Under the pieces are notes generated by a model, which worked only from the letters and a program-made list of their open reading frames with translations, was not told the origin of the DNA and did not search any database. Made by a program: the position numbers and the translations under genes. Of a stretch of 16,634 bases of DNA, positions 6,401 to 12,564 are shown piece after piece (positions within the stretch are counted from its first letter, which is position 1; the number at the start of each line of letters is the position of its first letter). The DNA lies in contig CAIYXG010000019.1 in the NCBI GenBank assembly GCA_903930035.1, positions 1 through 16,634 on the forward strand, written 5' to 3'. The stretch comes from an uncultured Actinomycetes bacterium. GTDB taxonomy: Bacteria; Actinomycetota; Acidimicrobiia; Acidimicrobiales; Microtrichaceae.

Positions 6401-6714
6401 CCATGATGGCGGAGCACCCGCACCCGGGTCCGGCCGGTCGTGAGGTCCAGATCGAGACGGCGTCCGGGCCGGTCGTCGTGGTCCCGTCCTTGCCGGCGCG
6501 GGCCCTGGTCAAGATGGTCTCGGCCTACCAGCACGCTGCGTCCGGCCGGCCGTCCCCCTGCCGCTACGTCCCGAGCTGTTCCACGTACGCGATCGAGTCG
6601 CTGCAGGTCCACGGGGCGGCCCGCGGTTCCTGGTACGCCGCCCGACGTCTTGCTCGTTGCCATCCCTGGGGGTCGCACGGTCACGACCCCGTCCCAGACC
6701 CGAGGAGGGGCTGA
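6397..6714 (+). CDS. yidD: membrane protein insertion efficiency factor YidD
   Basis: Small membrane-associated protein that assists YidC-dependent insertion. The 105-residue product has the family signature CRYVPSCSTYA (55-65) and RCHPWGSHGHDPVP (87-100). The start overlaps the rnpA stop as ATGA; ATGs at 6403 and 6406 are alternatives. The product carries about 38 extra N-terminal residues before VKMVSAYQ, where most YidD proteins begin, and this extension is Pro- and Val-rich. The TGA stop shares one base with the yidC ATG. Confidence 0.92.
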   Translation: MTMMAEHPHPGPAGREVQIETASGPVVVVPSLPARALVKMVSAYQHAASGRPSPCRYVPSCSTYAIESLQVHGAARGSWYAARRLARCHPWGSHGHDPVPDPRRG

Positions 6715-7838
6715 TGTTTGAAGGCTTCTTTGACCTGTTGGGGTCGATCCTCAACTTCTTCTACTCGATCGTCCCCTTCCAGAACCTGAAGTACGGACTC
6801 TCGATCATGCTCCTCACCGTCCTGGTAATGGTCGTGATCACCCCGCTGACCATCAAGAGCACCAAGTCCATGCTCCAGATGCAGCGTCTGCAGCCGGAGA
6901 TGAAGCGGATCCAGTCCATGTACAAGGACGACCGTGAGAAGCAGAACGCGGCGCTCATGGAGTTCTACAAGGAGAACCAGATCAACCCGCTCGGCGGCTG
7001 TCTGCCCGTCGTGGTCCAGATGCCGGTGTTCATCGTGATGTACCAGCTGCTGCGGGGCCTGACGGCCCGCCTCGGCGGCATGGGCAGTGGCACGGGCCAC
7101 ATCGTGGCCCAGAGCTCGCTGGGGGAGAACCTCACCCCCTGGATCGCCACGAAGCAGGACTTCCGGCCGGTGCACCTCAACGAGTCGACGGAGCTCTACC
7201 AGGCACTCTCCAAGACCTACCGCATGGGCTTCCTGGGGATGGACCTGTCGCTCTCGGCGAGCCAGGTCCTCAAGACCGGCCTGCTGCTGACCATCCCCTA
7301 CTTCGCCCTGCTGCTCATCATGCTGGTGACCGGCATCTACCAGAACAAGCAGCTCCAGTCCCGCAACACCTCGGGCAACACCAACCCGCAGCAGCAGGCG
7401 ATCATGAAGGCGATGCCGTTCTTCCTGCCGGTGTTCTCCTTCGGGTTCCCGGCCGGCCTGGCGCTCTACTGGTGCACGCAGAACCTCTGCCGGATCGGGA
7501 CGAACGCCTACATCACGCGGAGCCTCTACCGGAACGAGCACGACGACGGCGTGGTCGAGACCACAGCCACCGAGACGCCGAAGAAGGCCAAGGGCGCCAC
7601 TACGAAGGGCGGTCAGAAGTCGCTGCCCGCCAAGTCGGGCCCGGCCGCCAAGAAGGGCGGTGCGGCGTCCAAGAACGGTACGAAGCCGGCCGCGCCGCGC
7701 GGGCCCGGCAAGAGTGCGAAGAGTCAGGCCGCTCACTCCAAGAAGAGCGGCGGACCGTCGTCAGCGAGGCCCTCAGGCAGTTCTGGTGGCCGGAAGTCCG
7801 GTGAGCCGCGAGGCGGCCCCGACAAGAAGAAGGGATAA
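6714..7838 (+). CDS. yidC: membrane protein insertase YidC
   Basis: Oxa1/YidC family insertase in the cytoplasmic membrane. The 374-residue product has five likely membrane segments: about 8-25 (amphipathic or first helix), 29-47, 95-116, 187-208 and 233-255. Diagnostic motifs are the cytosolic coiled region MQRLQPEMKRIQ (55-66), NPLGGCLP (91-98) and AMPFFLPVFSFGFPAGLALYW (233-253). From about 270 the tail is disordered and rich in Lys, Gly, Ser, Pro and Ala, ending DKKKG, as in YidC proteins thought to bind ribosomes through a basic tail. The ATG at 6714 overlaps the yidD stop and is preceded by AGGAGGGG. There is no large periplasmic P1 domain, as expected for a Gram-positive-type YidC. Confidence 0.96.
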   Translation: MFEGFFDLLGSILNFFYSIVPFQNLKYGLSIMLLTVLVMVVITPLTIKSTKSMLQMQRLQPEMKRIQSMYKDDREKQNAALMEFYKENQINPLGGCLPVVVQMPVFIVMYQLLRGLTARLGGMGSGTGHIVAQSSLGENLTPWIATKQDFRPVHLNESTELYQALSKTYRMGFLGMDLSLSASQVLKTGLLLTIPYFALLLIMLVTGIYQNKQLQSRNTSGNTNPQQQAIMKAMPFFLPVFSFGFPAGLALYWCTQNLCRIGTNAYITRSLYRNEHDDGVVETTATETPKKAKGATTKGGQKSLPAKSGPAAKKGGAASKNGTKPAAPRGPGKSAKSQAAHSKKSGGPSSARPSGSSGGRKSGEPRGGPDKKKG

Positions 7839-7841
7839 CCC

Positions 7842-8693
7842 ATGGAATGGGTCGAAACTACAGGTAAGACCGTCGACGAGGCCAAGGACCTGGCGCTGGA
7901 CCAGCTGGGCGTCGACCACCAGGACGCCGAGTTCGAGGTCCTCGAGGAGCCCAAGACCGGTCTGTTCGGCCGTGTCCGTGGTGAGGCACGTGTGCGGGCC
8001 AGGATCGCCCCCAAGTCCCCCCGGCCCAAGAACGACCGCCGTCGCGGTGGTCGCAGCAAGGGCAAGGGCGACGGCGAGGGCCGCTCCAACCAGGGCGGTG
8101 GCCAGCGCTCGGAGGGCCGTTCCCCGCAGCGGGACGGCCAGAAGTCCGGCGCCTCGCCGGCTGCCCGCCCCAAGTCCCAGAACGACGCCCCCAAGCGGGA
8201 GTCGAAGCCAAGAGAGGAGCGCCCACCCATGGACGCCGAAGAGCAGTGCAGGGCGGCGACCGAGTTCCTCTCGGGCCTCGTCACAAGCTTTGGTCTGACT
8301 GCCGAGGTCCACGCGGACCTCGACGCTGACGACTACCTGAACGTTGGGGTGAAGGGTGAGGGTCTCGGTCTGCTGATCGGCCCGGGCCTGAACACCCTGG
8401 ACGCGCTGCAGGAGCTCACCCGCAACGCCGTGCAGCGCCAGGCTGACGGCCGTGACTACGGCCGTGTCGTCGTGGACGTCGACGGGGTCCGTGCCCGCCG
8501 GAAGGCGGCGCTCGAGCAGTTCGTGGCCGACGCCGCCAAGAAGGTCGTCGAGACCGGCGACACCGTGGTGTTCGAGGTCATGTCGAGCGCCGACCGCAAG
8601 GTCGTCCACGACACCGTCGGTGACCTCGACGGCGTGGTCTCCGGTTCCGAGGGCGAGGACCCTCGCCGCCGGGTGGTGCTCAAGCCCGCGTGA
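7842..8693 (+). CDS. jag: Jag/KhpB-type RNA-binding protein (Jag_N, KH, R3H)
   Basis: Single-stranded nucleic-acid-binding protein encoded beside yidC; its relatives (Jag, EloR, KhpB) take part in control of cell elongation and RNA metabolism. The 283 residues divide into Jag_N (about 1-55, with the EEPKTGLFG motif at 35-43), a highly charged disordered linker rich in Arg, Gly, Ser and Lys (57-130), a KH domain (131-207) and an R3H domain (208-280, with Arg252 and His256 in RKVVH). The KH loop reads GPGL (180-183) instead of the usual GxxG. Start ATG at 7842 with AAGGGA 6 nt upstream; yidC ends 3 bp before. It probably closes the rpmH operon. Confidence 0.93.
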   Translation: MEWVETTGKTVDEAKDLALDQLGVDHQDAEFEVLEEPKTGLFGRVRGEARVRARIAPKSPRPKNDRRRGGRSKGKGDGEGRSNQGGGQRSEGRSPQRDGQKSGASPAARPKSQNDAPKRESKPREERPPMDAEEQCRAATEFLSGLVTSFGLTAEVHADLDADDYLNVGVKGEGLGLLIGPGLNTLDALQELTRNAVQRQADGRDYGRVVVDVDGVRARRKAALEQFVADAAKKVVETGDTVVFEVMSSADRKVVHDTVGDLDGVVSGSEGEDPRRRVVLKPA

Positions 8694-8739
8694 CCTGCGT
8701 CGGGCACGTCCTGCGCCGGCCTGCCCCGTCCTGCTGCGG

Positions 8740-9399
8740 ATGAACACGGTCGACGAGCTCCTCGGGCACCCCTTCGGGGTGCCCGAGCCGCGTGCGGCCG
8801 CCCTCCAGGCTGCGCTGGAGCAGAGCAGGGAGCTGGGTTTCCTCGGTCCCGGACCTGCTGTGTTCCACGTGGAACACGCGCTCCTGATGGTCTCGATGAC
8901 CCCTGAGGAGGGCCGCCTGCTCGACCTGGGGAGCGGGGGCGGGGTCCCAGGACTGGTGGTTGCGACGGCCCGGCCCGGGCTCCAGGTGGTCCTGGTGGAC
9001 GCCATGGCGAAGCGCTGTGACTTCCTGGTCTCGGCGGTCCACCAGATCGGCCTGGAGGACCGGGTCACGGTGGAGCACGGCCGGGCAGAGGTGCTGGCCC
9101 GCAGGGACGACCTTCGCGCAGGCTTCGACATGGTCGTGGCCCGGTCGTTCGGCCCGCCGGCCGCCACGGCCGAGTGCGCTGCCGGGTTTGTGCGCCAGGG
9201 TGGCCGGGTCCTGGTCTCCGAGCCTCCCGTGGACGACCCGGGACGGTGGCCGCCGGGTCCGCTGGCCGAGCTCGGCCTCGAGGTCGTGGCCCGCCGCTCG
9301 GACGAACGGGCCTCGGTGGTGGAGATGGTCCTGCGGGAGCTGAGTGGGCCAGAGGTGCCCCGCCGGGACGGGGTGCCGGCCAGAAAACCACGCTGGTAG
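8740..9399 (+). CDS. rsmG: 16S rRNA (guanine527-N7)-methyltransferase RsmG
   Basis: SAM-dependent methyltransferase acting on 16S rRNA (also called GidB). The 219-residue protein has the Rossmann motif LLDLGSGGGVPGL (60-72), the VVLVDAMAKRCDFL strand (83-96) that follows the family pattern, and the FDMVVARSFGPP motif (129-140). The N-terminal GFLGPGPAVFHVEHA replaces the longer form seen in Proteobacteria. The ATG start at 8740 lacks a clear Shine-Dalgarno sequence. Codons 8-16 form a 12-bp-stem hairpin (8761-8787), and codons 41-46 contain a parS palindrome (8860-8877), so the DNA has a second function inside the gene. rsmG lies between jag and parA as in other actinobacteria. Confidence 0.93.
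   Translation: MNTVDELLGHPFGVPEPRAAALQAALEQSRELGFLGPGPAVFHVEHALLMVSMTPEEGRLLDLGSGGGVPGLVVATARPGLQVVLVDAMAKRCDFLVSAVHQIGLEDRVTVEHGRAEVLARRDDLRAGFDMVVARSFGPPAATAECAAGFVRQGGRVLVSEPPVDDPGRWPPGPLAELGLEVVARRSDERASVVEMVLRELSGPEVPRRDGVPARKPRW
8761..8787 (+). repeat. perfect 12-bp-stem hairpin at the start of rsmG
   Basis: CTCGGGCACCCC (8761-8772), loop TTC, GGGGTGCCCGAG (8776-8787), with no mismatch. It lies within the first 17 codons of rsmG, 67 bp after the jag stop. With no T-run it is not a standard intrinsic terminator, but such a GC-rich stem could attenuate transcription from the rpmH operon or limit rsmG translation. Confidence 0.7.
8860..8877. promoter_or_regulatory. parS site 1 (inside rsmG)
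   Basis: GTGTTCCACGTGGAACAC is a perfect 18-bp palindrome that fits the near-universal parS consensus TGTTNCACGTGNAACA (16-bp core 8861-8876). It is the nucleation site for ParB, which is encoded 1.6 kb downstream. Within rsmG it encodes VFHVEH. The same 18 bases recur at 9450-9467. Confidence 0.9.
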
Positions 9400-9449
9400 C
9401 GGCGGACCGGGCGCAGATCGGGGCGCCGATCGGGGGTGCTGAGCGGGGA

Positions 9450-9467
9450 GTGTTCCACGTGGAACAC
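9450..9467. promoter_or_regulatory. parS site 2 (upstream of parA)
   Basis: The same perfect 18-bp palindrome as the site in rsmG, core 9451-9466. It lies in the rsmG-parA gap, 97 bp before the parA ATG and 5 bp upstream of a candidate -35 element, so ParB loading here could also affect parAB expression. Confidence 0.9.
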
Positions 9468-9472
9468 CGGGC

Positions 9473-9501
9473 TTGACCGGCCGGGCCGGCCCGGGAAGGA
9501 T
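9473..9501 (+). promoter_or_regulatory. candidate parA promoter with palindromic spacer
   Basis: -35 TTGACC (9473-9478), 17-bp spacer, -10 AAGGAT (9496-9501). The spacer contains the perfect palindrome CCGGGCCGGCCCGG (9481-9494), which could be an operator. The start would be near 9508, leaving a leader of about 57 nt. Predicted by eye. Confidence 0.4.
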
Positions 9502-9564
9502 GGGCGCCGGCACGCTCTGGCCCGCCCGAGCGCCTCTCCGACGCCGACGAAGGGTCCACCACGG

Positions 9565-10521
9565 ATGTCTGACGACACCCCCCGCGACAACCCGATCGAC
9601 ACCCCACCCGGCCCCTTGTCGCCCGAGAACGCTGTTACAACTGGGTCCTCGGCGTCAGAGGAGGAGCTGGACACCGACCCCGACGAGCTGCCCGACCACG
9701 TCGCCGCCCAGGTGCTGTCGGCGCCGGCCACCACGCCCACCGGCCGTCGGGTCCCGCCGCTGCCGCGGCTCATTGCCGTGGCGTCGCAGAAGGGTGGTGT
9801 CGGCAAGACCACCACGAGCATCAACCTGGCAGCGTTCCTGGCCGAGCTGGGCCACCGGGTGCTGGTGGTCGACCTGGACCCGCAGGGCAACGCCACGACC
9901 GGGCTGGGGTTCGACCGACAGTCGCTGGAGCACGACCTCTACGAGGTGCTGATGCACGACGCCCCGCTCATGGACGTGGTGCGGCCCACCTCGGTCGAGG
10001 GGCTGTTCTGTGCGCCGTCCGGGACCCACCTCAAGGATGCCGAGCTCGAGCTGGTACCGGCGATCGGTGGTGAGATGCGGCTCCGCACGGCCATGGCCCA
10101 GGCGGAGAACGAGTTCGACTACGTGCTGATTGACTGCCCGCCCTCGTTCAGCCTGCTGACCAAGAACGGCCTGGTGGCGGCCAAAGAGGTCCTGATCCCC
10201 GTGCAGTGCGAGTACTACGCCCTCGAGGGCCTGGTCCAGCTGCTCGACCACGTCGACGAGGTCCGCCGGTACATGAACCCGGCCCTCCAGGTGACCACCA
10301 TCGTGCTCGTCATGTACGACGGGAGGACCCAGCTCGCCCAGGCCGTGGTGGAGGACGTGATCCAGCACTTTGGCGACAAGGTCTGCCGGAACAAGATCCC
10401 CCGGACCGTGAAGCTTGCCGAGGCACCGTCCTTCGGCGAGCCGATCAGCGTCTTTGCACCCAGTTCCCGTGGTGCGGTGGCCTACAAGGAACTTGCCAGG
10501 GAGGTCAGTGGTGTCGCGTAA
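9565..10521 (+). CDS. parA: chromosome partitioning ATPase ParA (Soj family)
   Basis: Walker-type ATPase that moves ParB-parS complexes over the nucleoid. The 318-residue product has the deviant Walker A KGGVGKTT (76-83), VDLDPQGNATTGLG (102-115), the switch region VLIDCPPS (187-194) and the MYDGRTQLA motif (250-258), all typical of chromosomal ParA. An N-terminal extension of about 68 residues, acidic and Pro/Ser/Thr-rich, precedes the ATPase; extensions are common in actinobacterial ParA. The ATG at 9565 is preferred because the open frame upstream contains parS 2 and the candidate promoter; AAGGG lies upstream at a loose distance. The stop overlaps the first codons of parB. Confidence 0.96.
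   Translation: MSDDTPRDNPIDTPPGPLSPENAVTTGSSASEEELDTDPDELPDHVAAQVLSAPATTPTGRRVPPLPRLIAVASQKGGVGKTTTSINLAAFLAELGHRVLVVDLDPQGNATTGLGFDRQSLEHDLYEVLMHDAPLMDVVRPTSVEGLFCAPSGTHLKDAELELVPAIGGEMRLRTAMAQAENEFDYVLIDCPPSFSLLTKNGLVAAKEVLIPVQCEYYALEGLVQLLDHVDEVRRYMNPALQVTTIVLVMYDGRTQLAQAVVEDVIQHFGDKVCRNKIPRTVKLAEAPSFGEPISVFAPSSRGAVAYKELAREVSGVA
10498..10504 (+). promoter_or_regulatory. ribosome binding site of parB
   Basis: AGGGAGG, inside the end of parA. It lies 6 nt before GTG 10511 and only 3 nt before GTG 10508, which favours 10511 as the parB start. Confidence 0.65.
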
Positions 10522-11389
10522 GGGTGGACTTGGTCGAGGGTTGGGGTCGATCCTGCCCCCGGCCGCAGAGGGCAGCACGGGTGACGGGCTGCGGATGGTG
10601 CTGGTCGAGCAGGTCCGGCCCAACCCGCAGCAGCCGCGCAAGGTGTTCGACGACGACGCGCTGGCCGGCCTGACGGAGAGCGTCCGGGAGATGGGCGTGC
10701 TCCAGCCCGTCCTGGTGCGGCCCGACGGCGACGGGTACGTCCTGATCGCGGGTGAGCGCCGTTTCCGTGCGGCACAGCGGGCGGGACTTGTCGAGATCCC
10801 TGCCGTCGTGCGGTCGGTCGACGACCTGGGCTCGTTGGAGCAGGCGCTCGTGGAGAACCTGCACCGGCAGGACCTGAACCCGCTGGAGGAGGCCGCGGCC
10901 TACCAGCAGCTCATCGAGGACTTCGGACTGACCCAGGAGCAGGTGGCCCGGCGGGTGGGCAAGACCCGGCCGACGGTGGCCAACCACCTGCGGCTCTTCC
11001 AGCTGTCGCCGACCGCCCAACAGCTGCTGGGGGAGGGAGCCCTCACGTTCGGCCACGCCCGTGCGCTGCTCGGCCACCCGGACCGGGCCTACCAGGACGC
11101 ACTGGCCCGCAAGGTCGTGGCCGAGGGTCTCAGCGTGCGCGAGGTCGAGGCCATGGTGAAGGAACGGCTGGACCTCGAGGCGGGTCGGGACCCCGGCGCC
11201 GGGACCGGCGGTCGGACCAGGCCGGCCAAGGACCGTCCGGCCGGGGTCGTGGAGATGGAGAACCTCCTGGCCGACCGCCTGGAGACCAAGGTCCACATGT
11301 CGGTCGGGGCCAAGCGCGGCAAGGTCACCATTGAGTTTGCCGACTTCGACGACCTGGAGCGGATCGCCCGGATCATCATCGGCGGCTGA
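10511..11389 (+). CDS. parB: chromosome partitioning CTPase/DNA-binding protein ParB
   Basis: Binds parS, hydrolyses CTP and spreads along DNA as a clamp. The 292 residues show the N-terminal ParA-contacting RKGGLGRGLGSIL (3-15), the CTP-binding GERRFRA (81-87) and ENLHRQDLNPLEEA (115-128), the helix-turn-helix LTQEQVARRVGKTRPTVANH (140-159), a Gly/Arg-rich linker (about 225-247) and a C-terminal dimerisation domain ending LERIARIIIGG. Two GTG codons are possible (10508, 10511); 10511 has the better spacing from the ribosome binding site. It overlaps parA by 11 bp, so the two are translated as a pair. The two parS sites lie upstream at 8860 and 9450. Confidence 0.97.
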   Translation: MSRKGGLGRGLGSILPPAAEGSTGDGLRMVLVEQVRPNPQQPRKVFDDDALAGLTESVREMGVLQPVLVRPDGDGYVLIAGERRFRAAQRAGLVEIPAVVRSVDDLGSLEQALVENLHRQDLNPLEEAAAYQQLIEDFGLTQEQVARRVGKTRPTVANHLRLFQLSPTAQQLLGEGALTFGHARALLGHPDRAYQDALARKVVAEGLSVREVEAMVKERLDLEAGRDPGAGTGGRTRPAKDRPAGVVEMENLLADRLETKVHMSVGAKRGKVTIEFADFDDLERIARIIIGG

Positions 11390-11398
11390 CCCCAACGC

Positions 11399-11431
11399 TC
11401 GTCCACAACCTGTGGATAAACCTGTGCGGAA
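11399..11431. promoter_or_regulatory. DnaA-box cluster with one perfect consensus box
   Basis: TCGTCCACA (11399-11407) and TGTGGATAA (11411-11419, the exact reverse of TTATCCACA) form TCCACA-ACC-TGTGGA, with starts 12 bp apart. A degenerate third 9-mer TGTGCGGAA begins 12 bp further on (11423). There is no divergent promoter here, so a titration or accessory replication role is more likely than gene regulation. This is inference. Confidence 0.6.
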
Positions 11432-11466
11432 TCGAACCTCCAGTGGAGGTCGAGCAGCGCCCGCAC
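11424..11466. terminator. nested hairpin, possible bidirectional terminator for parB and cwlM
   Basis: The outer stem GTGCGG (11424-11429) pairs with CCGCAC (11461-11466). Inside it, TCGAACCTCC (11432-11441) pairs with GGAGGTCGA (11445-11453) around the loop AGT with one bulged A. Position between convergent genes suits a bidirectional terminator, but there is no T-run on either side. On the minus strand it superficially resembles a tRNA T-arm; I rejected a tRNA. Confidence 0.4.
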
Positions 11467-11538
11467 CTCGCAGGTCTCAACCAGTGGTCGAACCGTGATG
11501 TCGCACCTGCAGCGTCCGGGACGGGCGTGCTCTGGTGC

Positions 11539-12507
11539 TCAGTCCAGCGCAGCGATCCAGCCGTCGACGGCCTGGTAGAGCGCAGCGACCAGCTGGTCGG
11601 GGGCGCCGGCCACGAGGTCCACCGGGCCCATCTCCAGCAGGACGGCCGGGGCCCTGGTCTCCCGGAGCAGGGGGACCTGCATCCCGGTCGCAGTGCCGGC
11701 CGGCCAGCCCGGGAGCCGCGGGAGCTCGTCGACCAGCCGTTCGGCCAGCTGCTGGCCGCCGTAGGAGACGAACCCGGGGACCTCGAAGTAGGTCGCCTGC
11801 ACGGTCGCGGCGGTCCCCAGCACGAGACCCAGCACCAGGTCCGCCCCGAAGCGGTTGGCCTCGTCGGCCTGGTCCTCCCAGGAGCCGTCCAGGACGACCG
11901 CCGCACCGCCGACCGACTCGACCTTGTCGGCCAGGGCCCGGGCCAGCGAGCGGGTCTCGGGGCTGCCGGCGACGGCGAGCCGCAGCTCGATCAGCCCGTC
12001 CTTGAGCTGGCGGAGCCGCTCCCGCTCACGGACGCCGGCCACGGTCGACCGGCCGGCGCGGCCCTCGAGCCGCTGCAGGGCCTGCACGGTCTCGGGTCCG
12101 CAGACGTCGTCGGCGACCAGCCCGGCGTTGCGCTGGAAGTCCCGCACGGCCAGCTGGGTGGAGGGTCCGAAGATCCCGTCGACCCGGCCGGCGTCGAACC
12201 CGAGGCTGCCCAGCCGGAGCTGGAGCTCGGAGACGTCCTTGCCCCTGGTCATGGGCGAGACCAGGCAGAGGAGCCGGTCGCCGAGCTGGAACTCTGCCTC
12301 CACCACCCGGTCCCAGGTCACCTGGTCGCAGATGCCGGTGCCGGGCATGCCGTGGTCGGCCTGGAACCGCTGGAGTGCGGCAGTGGTGCCGGCGAGCAGC
12401 TCGGCGGCCGGGTCCTCGCCGGTGGGGTAGCCCGCGGCGCGCAGGCGGCGCTGGAGCTCGGCGACCTCAGGCCCGGTAGCGCCGGGGTCGAGCGGGAGTG
12501 GAGGCAT
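11539..12507 (-). CDS. cwlM: CwlM-like protein: two peptidoglycan-binding domains and a degenerate amidase domain
   Basis: A 322-residue protein with two PG_binding_1 repeats (about 8-74 and 84-148, the latter with the typical GFDAGRVDGIFGPSTQLAVRDFQ pattern) and an N-acetylmuramoyl-L-alanine amidase (Amidase_3)-like domain (about 170-322). There is no signal peptide or membrane segment, so it should be cytosolic. In mycobacteria the gene at this position, cwlM, encodes a cytosolic regulator phosphorylated by PknB that stimulates MurA, not a working hydrolase. Here the amidase domain contains no histidine, so both zinc-binding His residues are lost; only the late Glu in VLLEMG (289-294) remains. 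It lacks the C-terminal tail present in the longer mycobacterial protein. The ATG at 12507 has no clear Shine-Dalgarno sequence; trxA ends 57 bp upstream. Confidence 0.82.
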   Translation of the reverse strand: MPPLPLDPGATGPEVAELQRRLRAAGYPTGEDPAAELLAGTTAALQRFQADHGMPGTGICDQVTWDRVVEAEFQLGDRLLCLVSPMTRGKDVSELQLRLGSLGFDAGRVDGIFGPSTQLAVRDFQRNAGLVADDVCGPETVQALQRLEGRAGRSTVAGVRERERLRQLKDGLIELRLAVAGSPETRSLARALADKVESVGGAAVVLDGSWEDQADEANRFGADLVLGLVLGTAATVQATYFEVPGFVSYGGQQLAERLVDELPRLPGWPAGTATGMQVPLLRETRAPAVLLEMGPVDLVAGAPDQLVAALYQAVDGWIAALD

Positions 12508-12564
12508 GGGCGGCGGGTGCCCGTCGCGGCCGAGCGACCGGGACGGCTGCGGGAACGACCAGCG

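Larger units (their letters stand above)
11390..11538. other. convergent parB-cwlM gap with DnaA boxes and nested hairpin
   Basis: This 149-bp gap lies between two genes that face each other. Its left third carries a DnaA-box cluster (11399-11431), its middle a nested hairpin (11424-11466). The rest (11467-11538) shows nothing I can name. Confidence 0.5.

Noticed and set aside
9436..9564. 43-residue upstream extension of parA
   Set aside because: It contains the parS 2 palindrome and a promoter-like sequence, and the product is Pro/Arg-rich with no relation to ParA.
7773..9896. 707-codon minus-strand open frame opposite jag, rsmG and parA
   Set aside because: It mirrors third-position GC of the real plus-strand genes, has no recognisable motif and would need three conserved genes to be wrong.
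11424..11470. tRNA-like T-arm on the minus strand (GGAGGTTCGATTCC)
   Set aside because: Two of the five T-stem pairs fail and no D-arm, anticodon arm or acceptor stem can be drawn around it; the region folds better as a nested hairpin.
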